Source: Acanthaster planci (lineage: Eukaryota > Echinodermata > Asteroidea > Valvatida > Acanthasteridae). Taken from it: a stretch of DNA of 64,000 nucleotides. The notes beneath the pieces were generated by a model, which saw only the letters and a program-made list of their open reading frames with translations, was not told the origin of the DNA and ran no database searches. The DNA lies in NCBI RefSeq assembly GCF_001949145.1, contig NW_019091501.1:345570-409569 (forward strand), read 5' to 3'. A program made the position numbers and the translations under genes. Each line of letters opens with the position of its first letter. Within the stretch, counting starts at the first letter, position 1. Of this stretch, positions 24,331-64,000 are shown one piece after another.

Positions 24331-24543
24331 CGCTACTCAAAAAAGTTAAAGACCTTTAATTTGTTTATACTTCTTATGTTAGATATTTTACTGCTGAAAA
24401 TACCTTCTTACAACTGTCTAATTTTAATTTTTTTTATTCCAAGGAGAACACTATCTCTTGACAAAAGGTGAAAGAACTAGACCCCACTCATTGCTTGAAA
24501 AAAATTACAAGCTAAGAAGTGGTCCTTAACTTTTTGAGTAGTA
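24331..24543. mobile_element. TA-flanked inverted-repeat element (mariner-type MITE)
   Basis: A 213-bp element. The left end CTACTCAAAAAAGTTAAAG and the reverse complement of the right end (CTACTCAAAAAGTTAAGGAC) are matching terminal inverted repeats. TA lies on both outer sides (24329-24330 and 24544-24545). No coding capacity. Confidence 0.65.
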
Positions 24544-24570
24544 TATTTGTGAGAACGCTTCGCTGTATTA

Positions 24571-25088
24571 CAGGGTGCAGTTGGGGGAAAAGTTTACATA
24601 CACTCGGTAGAAAAACAGTTTTCCTAAATTTGTCGCTGTTTGAAATAGTTTTGCCAACTGTTTCTTTAGGAGGTCAGACAAAGTATATCTCAACTTAATG
24701 TTCGAAGTGTGTGCTTCAGTTGTCATTTATTATGGTTCAAAATATTAATGTTTCTGAAAAATTATTTTGTGAAAATTAACATTTACCCCCTTAGGCCTAT
24801 TTTCGTTTAAAAAACACCAGAAATTGGTCCAATGCGACAATGAGATGTGACAAAAATACAGAAAGTGGCAGTAAATTTTAGGGTTGGAGTATGTAAAAGT
24901 TTGATTTCTTTGTAAATATAAATATGAATCATACATTTATCTCTGGATGTTTTTATTTGACGCATACACCATGTACATTACGTAGAAACTTATCTTCAAG
25001 TTGGTAGGAATGAGTAAAGTTGTGAAATTTGAGGCAAACGTTTCGTTCTTTCAGGTGTATGTCAACTTTTTGCCCCAGCTGGAAATTG
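24571..25088. mobile_element. Non-autonomous Tc1-like element with Sleeping Beauty-type ends
   Basis: The left end has CAGTTGGGGGAAAAG directly followed by TTTACATACAC. The right end, reverse complemented, has CAGCTGGGGCAAAAAG followed by TTGACATACAC. This matches the general form of fish Tc1-like ends (CAGTTG then GAAGTTTACATACAC). A further GTATGTAAAAGTTT copy near 24889, about 200 bp inside the right end, recalls the IR/DR arrangement of those elements. TA precedes the left end; the right target duplication is not clear. There is no transposase frame in 518 bp. Confidence 0.6.
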
Positions 25089-28000
25089 AAATACCCATTG
25101 CCGTAAAGGACACGGATCTCAAAGTCTCTTGTGGCAGAAATGCAAAATTTCTGGTCATAGGTTAATTTGAATCACATTTCATTTCATAAATTGCTGGACG
25201 AGATGAGGAGATTTGTAGGTTGTATACATGTATTATATTCTTATCTGATGTCTGCTAAGTGTTGTAACAAAAGTAATCCGTGTCAGATTGTATTTCAGAC
25301 AGTGATACCCCTTTGCTTTTCATGGGTTAGCGCGTAGTTGCTGTTATTTGCTTCACTCGGACAAATCCCATTATTTATTTCTTTTGACAAATGCTAGTTA
25401 CCTGCATACACGCAACAGTCGTATTGGCTATAAATTGTATTATATATCACATAGCAACATTATGACATTATGCAACCAAATCAGGAATGATTCCTAAAAG
25501 TGTTACGAATGCACAAAGGTGTGTTATTAACATCCATTTATGACTTCTTTGTTTTTAAGTCAACAAATAGATTGCCAGTTGTGGGTTCCAACGCATTACC
25601 TGTATATTTTAAAGTGTATCATTGGTGCTGTTCTTCCTTTTCATCAGTCTCCCGATCAGCGTTTATTTTCATAGAGACAAGATATTCAAATTAATATTTA
25701 TGACAGGTAATACATGTTTAAGGTTGTAGATATCTCGGTAGAAACTAACCACATTACTTATTGATTATTTCGAATGTCGGTGCAAACCAAGGCGGTTTCA
25801 GTTGGGGGAGGGTGATTTTCATTCAATTCGAAAAGCTTTTATCCTCTCTCGTAGACTGTCTCTTCAACCCCCCAGGGTGTATGTAAAATCATATTGAAAT
25901 TGGAGGATTTGGGACTATTAGGGTTACGTCTGTTCTGGGGGTCGGCGATTTTTGCTGTTATGTGCTCTTTTCAGAATCCCGTACAAGTGAATGGACTTCT
26001 AAAGGGGATTTGTTGGTTGAAATCGTTGAATTATTTGTGTGACAGGTGAACGGGTCATTTAGTGAATCTTCAGCCAGTTCACTCCGTAATACTTTTGATA
26101 ATCACTAGATTGTGTCGATTTTCCTGGTTTGCCATCGATATTTATAATAATAGTTTAAAAAGTTCCACTTCTTGGTTGCTTTCCATTCGGGAGGAAATTT
26201 ACAACAAACCTGAGCAGGAGCTAAAAAATTGATTGAATTGCTTCTTCATGTGGTCTTTGAATGTTTAATTCAATATAATTATCTTCCTTAAATTGTTTAT
26301 TTTTCTTTCTGAAAATTATGGATTCTGATATCCACCAAAACCTTGAGCAAATGAAATCAACCAAACAATTCAGTCAATTGGAGGTCACATGGTACATTTG
26401 TGGAAGAAATTAAATCTTTGGAATGAGTATTGGATTCGACAGCCGCTGTATATAAACATTCAAAGTGATTCATTAGGTAATTTATAACCGTAATGTATAT
26501 TTTTACAACATTAAACAAGCAAGTTTGTCATGGATATTACAAATGCAGTCTGTGTCGTGGCGAGTGGTGTCATTCTAGTCCCAGGTTTACCTTACGGTGG
26601 ACGTACAGGCCACTCCTTTGAGACCATGCAACCCTCCTTCCTTCCACAGTGGCCCCGCTATGCATGGCATTTTCCGTTCAACAACTTCGAAATGCATACA
26701 AGACAAGCTATGTTATATACCTGCTGTTTTGTTAAAAAGCACTCTAATCAAAGCGTCCTGTTAAGCGTTCTAAAACGGTATTTCGAGGCCTCACAAGGAG
26801 AAGTAACTCCATAAACTTCAAGAAGCTGGAACATCTTGTACCCTACTGTATCCGTCCCCTTCCGCCCTTATCCACCAAAAAGCGGCCAGTAACCTGTCCC
26901 GTCTGGATTAACCTGTAAAACAAGCCAGTGAAGTTTGTTCTCAGAATAATATTGTTGCGTTTGTTGACCTATTCTCAGTGGCATATCCAGGTTTCGCGTC
27001 CAGGGGAAATGGGGAAATTTTTTCCAAAAATTGTTGACATTTTTATTTCATAAAATTATTATTAACCCTCCCTTTCAAAAATAAACGAGAGAATGGTTGG
27101 GAGGTATTTCTTAAGAGTTTCAAAAAAATTCTGCAAGGAAGCAAAAAAGCATGATGCCAGCGAAGCGCCTACAGCTCAGATGACGTGATCTCAATTGAAT
27201 TTCAGAACCGAAACTTGTTTTCACTTGATTTCACGCAATGCAATGTTCTGAATTCGTTTGCAAGCTTTTATGCAAACACGTAATATGTAGTCCCGAAGGG
27301 ACGGCGGGGAAACACCTCTGGTCCGCGGGTATTTGTTTATCTAGGGCCAAACCGCAGAACAGTTACATTTAATTCACCTGTAGTTTCTGATGGAGCCATG
27401 ATTAGGGTTTAGAGGAATACGGGTACAGTGTAACAACCGAATGATGATTCGAATTTTCAAAATGAAATTTTACATGACAAAAAAAGAATAAGATAAAAAT
27501 TTTAAAACAATACAAAGTCACTGTCGCTTCCAGAAATTAGTTTTCAAACGAAGTTATCCTGTGGAAAAGGTGCATCAAATCAATCAGTATTTGCAACTCT
27601 GCTTTCATGGGACAATTTGTGAACAATTTTTATCCCCAAATTCGCAATTTTCTGTTTGTTTGATTGTGTGTTTATTTTGTGTTGTTTTGTGTGTGTGTGT
27701 ATTTTAACTTCCCTCAGCGGCGCAAAACAGTACTGCATTGCCATTTGCATTCCTTTTTGGGTTGTGCATACATAACGTGTTTGATGTATACTGATCTGGG
27801 ATCGTTTTATCAGTGAAGCTGATGATCAGGAAAAAAACTCCTTGAGTAAAATCCCGGTGTAGCATAATTCAGGAAATAATAGAATGTCGGTGAATGATTA
27901 AACCAATTTAGATATCACCGCTGCAGTTAAAAGTGGAACACGACGCTTCAGATAAAAAGTAATTTCCTGAAAACGGAGTCACAACACAACACGGTCTTGT

Positions 28001-29164
28001 GATTGTATTGTCCGTGCTCGAGTCGTGCGATGGTCGTTCGAGATTTTTGCGCTACACAAAATAATTCATCCTCAAGAAGCTCCAGTGCCACCCCCGTGGA
28101 CACAGTCGACGAGGCTGAAACGATGACATCACCCGCTGCTGGTTGGCTATTGTTTGAGCTGGACGTGAGGAGAATATTGGAAAACACTATCCAGCAGTCC
28201 CAATAGTGCTGTAATGCATCAAATTGAAAATTAGAAAATATGACAACATGAATAATTAATTTAAGCAGGTGACATATCGGTCACGTTTTACATACAATGG
28301 CGGCTGGGTATAAAGATATGGACACTGTTTTGAACAGGCCGTCGCTAGGAAACGGGGAAATTGTTCATGACAGTATACTTGGCAGTGCATTGTTATTTTA
28401 TTTTTTCATTGCAAGACGAAAGTGTAAAAAAATCGTTTAGTAAAATTAACACATGCATTTGTTCTTGTGTATAGCTGAGTGGTTTTTGATTCCCGAGACA
28501 AACTATTTGTGCAACTCTATGCCATATCATAAGAACTGGGACATTTATTATCCGTGCCAGAAATTTGAATATTATGAAGTTTTTCTTCCGTATTTACAGG
28601 GTTGTGTAAAATTAAAGATCAACGGTATCAAGATTAATGCAATAGTTGTACTGCAACTGGGCAATTCCATGAAAATGTCCTCTTCGGTCATGTCCTTTAC
28701 GCTCACATTGAGTGCATTTTCTCTACAGTCGAATAATAAAATTGTGTAAACTTTAATGTGTATGTCACTGACAGTTAAATATGTCTGACAAACTCAATAA
28801 AATTGTTTGGAGACTGCCGAATGCTACTGTGCATTGATTTGAATTACAAAAAAAACTGTCTGAATGTCATGTCCGTTACGCTTGAATTGACAAACTATTT
28901 TCGGAATTCAAATATCATTTCAATATTATTCAGGTACGATTTTTTTATAAAAGAAAACCAGCATGAACAAGTGAAATAAATATTAATTTCCTCCATCAAA
29001 AGCTGAAATTTAGTAACATGCCGTTCAATAACAAGACAACGACATAGACATCAATGTCGCTAATGTTACCCTCTATCAAATGATGAAGTGCGAAAGAAAA
29101 CAAAACGCGGCTATGTTATTGGCGTAACAGGTGCACACTAATTGATTGATTTGTGTTAAATTCT

Positions 29165-29377
29165 CCCAACTAGCCAATCCGCGTGGCCCCACCCCCTGCA
29201 GCGCTACGCTTGCCGCTGCTGTCTGCCATACCACACGTCATTCCACACATAGTTTCTTCCCCATCGCTGGAACGCCAAAAATCCTCACAAAAATTGCTCT
29301 TTTTACCGCGAATTCCGTCCCGAATCTCACCGAACCAGTGCCTTGTTTACCCAGAAAGCTCCACAAAGGATCTTCAG
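29165..29377 (+). promoter_or_regulatory. TEAD promoter and probable non-coding first exon
   Basis: The window becomes clearly GC- and CpG-rich from about 29165 to 29960. A CCAAT box is at 29174-29178, followed by CCCCACCCCC (Sp/KLF type) at 29188-29197. A strong donor CAG then GTAAGT lies at 29377/29378. The TEAD start-codon exon opens with an acceptor at 33121-33122, so an upstream 5' UTR exon must exist, and this is the best candidate. The transcription start itself cannot be placed. Confidence 0.45.
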
Positions 29378-31369
29378 GTAAGTGGCCTTGTATTTCTTGC
29401 ACAACCCAGAGGTTTTCTGTCGTGAGTCGCAGGTGAATTTGGCGCATCTTTCGCATTTTTGTCATATTTTCCGACTCACACGAGTGCGGACTTCCGGAAC
29501 AAGTTTCAAACTTGTGACTCGTTTTCCTGGCCGGGAAACCTTTGCAACGGCTCTCCTCACCCCTGCCCAAAACACCACTACAGGACCCAAGGCCTTCCCC
29601 CTCACCTCTGTGTTGCATATTTTGGGGGAAAGCAGCAGTGTTGCAGAAGAGAGCGGAAGTTCGAAACCCCTTCACCGACTTGGCGTTGTGGACTTGGGGG
29701 AAAATGTCTCCCTCCAACATTGTTCTCTCGCATAGTTGGCGAGCCTACAGTGCACTACACAGCCGTGTGGCGGTGCATGCTAAACAACGCGCGGTACGCT
29801 ACACACACCATGCAGGTAGGGATGGGGGTTGAAAGCTGCCTGGCTCGGGCCCCAAGTTGGCCCCTGGCCCGCCTTGGCGTGCCGCAGTTTTTTGCCTCCA
29901 AATTTGGCGTTGGGCTGGGGTCGTTCTCGTCTGCGTAGCCGCTCAGTTGCATTGGGGCTTCCCTCAGATCATTCCTCCATGCTCGTATTATGCAAGGATT
30001 TTCCCCAGATGCGTCAACGGGTCGGAAAAATTCTCAAGTCTTTTTTTTTTTTGAAGTTCTGTAGTACTAAGGAGGGACAGAAGGTTGTGTTTTGTTTGTT
30101 TTTCCCCCGTTGTCTTTTTACGGTGGTGTAGTCGATGTTTTGGTGACTCACGTTTTTTGTTGCAGAACTGCGTTATGTTTTTTGCGCCCAGGTGGAATGT
30201 ATTGCGTGCGTGACGGTTCAGTGAATCATTGCCAAAGCTATCAGTTGGCAGTGGGCAGTTGGTAATCACATGTTTTGACAAAACCGGGAGTTGAATTCGT
30301 GGAAGGCGTCTTCAGCCTTCAGGGTAGACCTTTTTTATTGCAGGGAAAGAGTGCATTTTCTTCTTTGTGAAGAAATTTACTGTATTTGTACTCTGACTCG
30401 GTCTAAAGTTTTGAAATGAAATTGAGTTAGTTTCACATTCTTCTTTGACTCATTTGAGAAATTATTGAAATAATTTTTGTTTTATGTGTATTTTGGTGTT
30501 CAAAACCAAGACGATTTTGCAAACATTTCTTTTTAAACTTATTGTTTTCAATCATTGTCAATAAATAGTAATTGGAGTTTTACTTTGAGAATGGTGTTGA
30601 GCCTCAAGTCAAGGGCACAATTAGTATCCAAAATGGAGCACATTGTTAGGATTTTACTTGGATGATCGTAGCCCAGAGATGATCTTTCCAAAGCAAATAT
30701 CTTTGGGAAATGTGATTTGGCATTGAGAAAATCTGAGTAAAAAATATTGAAAGTGTGATCATACTTTTTGTTAACTTTTGAGTTAATATGAATTGGCTCT
30801 GCTGTTCTGGTTTTCCATTTGGCTGAAAAGTTGTTGTCATTCGCGTGAAGTAAGAAACAAAGTTAATAAATTGTTAACCCTAACAGTCCCTAAACTTCCA
30901 ATTTCCATATGATTTTACATACATGTACACATACATTCCGGGGGAGGGGTAGAGTTTTAACGATATTCCAACAAAAAAGTGGAAAGAAATCAAATTCTGT
31001 GCACACAGTAGAGTCTTCAAAATGTGTGCACAATGCAATCCAAAACATGTTTTAAAACATACTAAAATGACATTTCTTTGGCTTTTTGAGGAGGCTATGC
31101 CTGTTTAAACTGGCTTAGACATTTACGTACTTCCAGCGTTAAAAGATCTCCTTTCAAAAAGATGTTATTTTTGCATCTTGTGTTTGGATAAATAACATTT
31201 TGCCACCCCTCTCCTGTTGCTGAGAAAGAAACTGATAAAGACTATTAAAATAAAGAAAAGCTCATTTGATACATGAGAACTGTTGGTACATGTAGTTATG
31301 TTAGCAAGGAGATGGAATGGCATTTCTCTGGCCATTGTCACACGGTTTCTTATTTTCTCAAGAGAGAGT

Positions 31370-31800
31370 TAATTGCCAAGTCCCTGAGCCACAGTGAAAT
31401 CAACTTCAATAGACCTCTTGCGCAGGAAAGATGAAAACGGCCCATTACGGCTGATACATCTTTCAATCCTACAGCCCAAATCTTTGATGCTCATATGCGA
31501 ATGGCCGGCGGCCCTGCCCGAAATACGATGTGGAATGGGTGATTTTGGCCGCGTTATCAGCAATCTCATTTCCGTCTCAGGGCCGTGTTTGGCAACCGGT
31601 TACGAGTCTAGTGACAATGGCATTCCCTCTCCTTTGGCCAAGCCGTTTGTAACCCGCGTGTAATTTGTACAGAGATTTGCAGTGCAGAAGCCACCGTGGT
31701 GGACTTTAGCCCAAGTTAATGGGTCTAGAATTCTTGACTCTCCGTTGATTGCGTTTAATAATCCCCAGCATATTAATACACTGCGAGATTGATGTCTTGA
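31370..31800. promoter_or_regulatory. Candidate intronic enhancer with TEAD-type motifs
   Basis: About 430 bp free of the ACATGT tracts found around it. It includes GGAATG (about 31534) and CATTCC (about 31620), both matching the TEAD MCAT motif, CTTTGATG (TCF/LEF type), an E-box CATATG, TTATC (GATA) and TAAT sites near the 3' end. It lies in the probable first intron of TEAD, so self-regulation is possible. This rests on base texture and short motifs only. Confidence 0.25.
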
Positions 31801-32402
31801 CATTTAAAAAAAAAAGAAATACAGCAGTTTAAATGCAGGATGAGTAATCAGTTTTTTGGACAGCATCCGATGTGAGCATGGCATGATCCTTCCTGCTGTA
31901 ATTAACCCAACAATCTTGTGTCCAGCAGTTGGAACATTCAAGACTGTTAGGGTTAATGCTGTTCTTGAACACGGATCGTCGAGGTTGAGAAAGTTGTTCA
32001 GTTGGACAAGTTATAGTGCCACTGAGTTTGAATATGATAATGCATACTTTTCAACCAGTGAGAAGTGACCTTTCACTCTTTAAATAACTTGATTTCAATT
32101 TTCCAATACATTGATATAACATAAAATCAAAATTTAATTATCTCGGGGAAATCCAGGGCGATACTTAAAATAGCACCACATTACTGTATTGTACATGTCC
32201 TTGTCAGTAAGAAATCTTGCCGTATTTTGAATGCTTATTCCACATGTTCTCTTGAAGTGAAAATAAAACCGTCTGATTGGTAGTAGCACCTCAGTTTATT
32301 TTGTTAGTTGTTTTGAGCTTACCACATTGCCTGACCTTTGAACCCTGACACAAGATATGTTTAGAGTCCTCTCCTTAAAAGTCTGCTGGATTCCCACCCG
32401 AG

Positions 32403-32474
32403 TATGTGCGTGTACATGTACAGTATGTGCGTGTACATGTACAGTATGTACATGTACAGTACATGTACGTGTAA
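32403..32474. repeat. Minisatellite built on GTACATGTAC
   Basis: The 21-bp unit GTATGTGCGTGTACATGTAC plus A occurs twice in tandem, followed by shortened GTATGTACATGTACA units. Confidence 0.8.
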
Positions 32475-33156
32475 ACAGGTTAATATTCTGCTGCAGAACT
32501 TATCCAGCATTAAGCAACTCTAAAAACATATGGGAGCCTTCACTGGGTTATCAAAGACAGAGAGAGAGGTCATTAAGGGTCAACAAAGCCCACAGGGTTG
32601 CTTGGCTTGCTTGCAGCTATCTGGAGAACAGCCTGAAATATGACCTCCTTGTTGAGGCTTCGGTTAGGGTTACAGTTGACTTGCCTAGTGGCTTTTTGAT
32701 GCAGAAGTACATCTACTTCTAGAAATTTATTTATTTGGATGGTTGGTGTTTTCAATAGAAAAACTTGCTGAATCTTACTCTCAAATCCTCAGATTTCAAT
32801 ATGATTTTACATACACTCCAGGGGATAGGCTTGAGAGTGCCTTATTCATTTGTGCTTGCAAGTTCTGAGGATCTCAAGCCCTGGTTGTAATGTAATTATG
32901 GCTAAGTTGTGTAGTTCCAATGAACAGACTTTGTTACTTAACTGCATCTGAAAATATTTGTTTAACTTGTGTTCTGTTTGTGTCAGAAGAACCTATGTAC
33001 ATGAATATATTGAAGGTTTTCCATTTTTTTTCACTTGGCCTTTTTAAAAAATAAACCTGTCCTATTTTTATTTTAATGATTGCATGTACATGTACTTTCC
33101 CCCCTTGCTGACTTCCGTCTAGACCCAAGCGCTCCTTCGGCTGAGACCGCCGAGCC

Positions 33157-63330
<30,174 letters not shown>

Positions 63331-64000
63331 CACCCCCACCTCCTCCGCAACGCCCACACCCACAAACACCACCTTGCAGCCAGAAACCCGGGTGGGACTT
63401 GGAGGGATTAAATTCACCAAGTGTACGCGGGTCAACTGACTTTGAGTTTTTTTCAACAAATCAAAAAAGGATCGCAATGGTTGGGGGCGATGGCCCAAAA
63501 TGGAGAAGATCTTTGTATTACCTGAATAGCGTTGACAAACATTTCAGTTGTTTGCCATTGTCAGCTCGGTATACACATGACAATTGTCCTTCAGTTCTGA
63601 CTTACGCAAACAAGACCTCGAACAAATTAAGCTTGCTGTCTCCAAAAAACCATAAGCGTTAGATCAATCCTTGCAAGAACAATAATGATCACAGCTGGAT
63701 TTACGTTCCATTGCTTGTAGTGGAATTTGACTTCAGGTCTTATGCTGGCAATAGCTTGTACGCATTTGTGTATAGGTCAAACTTTCTTGTCAAAGGAATC
63801 CGTACACAGCCCTGCCACCCTCTGCCTTTGTACCAGTGTATCCCTACAACTGATCCGGCCATAGCTTTCATTTTTCTGTAGTGGCTGTTGTACTAAACTG
63901 GTGCTCTGCAGCACGGCAGCACATTTAATGTCTTCTCTATCTTGGGCTCTGGGCAGCCGGTTGAGTGACCAGTTGCCCGCCGAATGCACCCACCGTATCG
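63331..64000 (+). other. TEAD 3' UTR and downstream sequence
   Basis: No canonical AATAAA is seen before the window ends, so the transcript end probably lies to the right or uses a variant signal. No new gene is recognised. Confidence 0.5.

Larger units (their letters stand above)
22222..29164. other. Intergenic region between parvin and TEAD
   Basis: About 6.9 kb. It holds parvin 3' UTR sequence of unknown length, two adjacent inverted-repeat elements (24331-24543 and 24571-25088) and AT-rich unique sequence. An exon-like block ending at a strong donor (CCAAG followed by GTAAGT at about 23760) and short open frames at 26530-26814 and 28003-28206 have no recognisable homology. Part of this space probably holds TEAD upstream regulation. 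Confidence 0.6.
29378..33122. other. Probable TEAD intron 1
   Basis: The CpG-rich part extends to about 29960 and has open frames on both strands that look like base-composition effects. 31370-31800 is unusually information-rich and is listed as a candidate enhancer. A TGTACATGTACAG minisatellite lies at 32403-32474. Confidence 0.55.

Noticed and set aside
26530-26814. A 94-codon open frame in the parvin-TEAD interval
   Set aside because: No homology or splice context; length within chance for this base composition.
28003-28206. A 67-codon Ser-rich open frame upstream of the TEAD promoter, with a mirror frame on the other strand
   Set aside because: No family match; both strands are open by composition.
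29238-29938. Overlapping open frames of about 100-160 codons on both strands in the CpG-rich region
   Set aside because: GC-rich sequence lowers stop density on both strands; no protein family is recognised, and the region is better explained as the TEAD promoter and 5' exon.

Overview
This is a gene-bearing piece of an animal genome. All genes have short exons with GT-AG introns; no bacterial operons, rRNA or CRISPR are visible. Three genes are recognisable from translated exons: the 5' end of a cortactin gene (minus strand, 853-1527, running off the left edge), a complete parvin gene (plus strand, 3866-22221) and a complete TEAD/Scalloped gene (plus strand, coding 33157-63330). The proteins are very close to vertebrate ones. 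The TEAD model is 426 aa, the same length as human TEAD1 as I recall it, with the palmitoylated Cys at 359 and the YAP-contact Tyr at 421. Single-copy genes, vertebrate-like exon boundaries, parvin-TEAD linkage and very dense ACATGTACATGT tracts suggest a non-vertebrate deuterostome. A lancelet is my best guess, but that is inference.

Layout. 1-3.5 kb: cortactin N-terminal exons and 5' region. 3.35-3.87 kb: a compact divergent promoter region shared with parvin. 3.87-22.2 kb: parvin, with a 7.5 kb first intron full of TACATGTA tracts, and with two alternative last exons. 22.2-29.2 kb: intergenic, with two adjacent TA-flanked terminal-inverted-repeat elements. 29.2-64 kb: TEAD, with a CpG-rich promoter and probable non-coding first exon near 29.2-29.4 kb, the start-codon exon at 33.1 kb, an 18.4 kb intron that splits the TEA domain, then closely spaced exons to the stop at 63330.

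The most interesting content is duplicated, alternative-looking exons inside both complete genes. In TEAD the 63-nt exon that encodes recognition helix 3 of the TEA DNA-binding domain is present twice in tandem (55034-55096 and 55224-55286), both intact and in the same phase, so the gene could make proteins with two different DNA-reading helices. An 18-nt perfect reverse complement of the first copy lies about 950 nt upstream in the intron, a possible RNA-pairing switch. A third 63-nt exon-like cassette lies at 56944-57006. In parvin the last exon, which encodes the C-terminal helix of CH2 (part of the paxillin-binding face), is present in two versions (19644-19732 and 22145-22221), both spliceable from the same donor.

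Functionally the three neighbours form a theme. Cortactin drives Arp2/3 actin branching, parvin belongs to the ILK-PINCH-parvin integrin adhesion complex, and TEAD is the DNA-binding effector of Hippo/YAP signalling, which responds to adhesion and actin tension. Parvin and TEAD keep the same order and orientation as human PARVA and TEAD1 on 11p15 (from memory).

The non-coding space holds several transposon-derived elements that can be defined by their ends: a hAT-like element with an 8-bp target duplication, a hairpin element flanked by TA, a Tc1-like element whose ends resemble the fish Sleeping Beauty family, a tRNA-derived SINE, and others.
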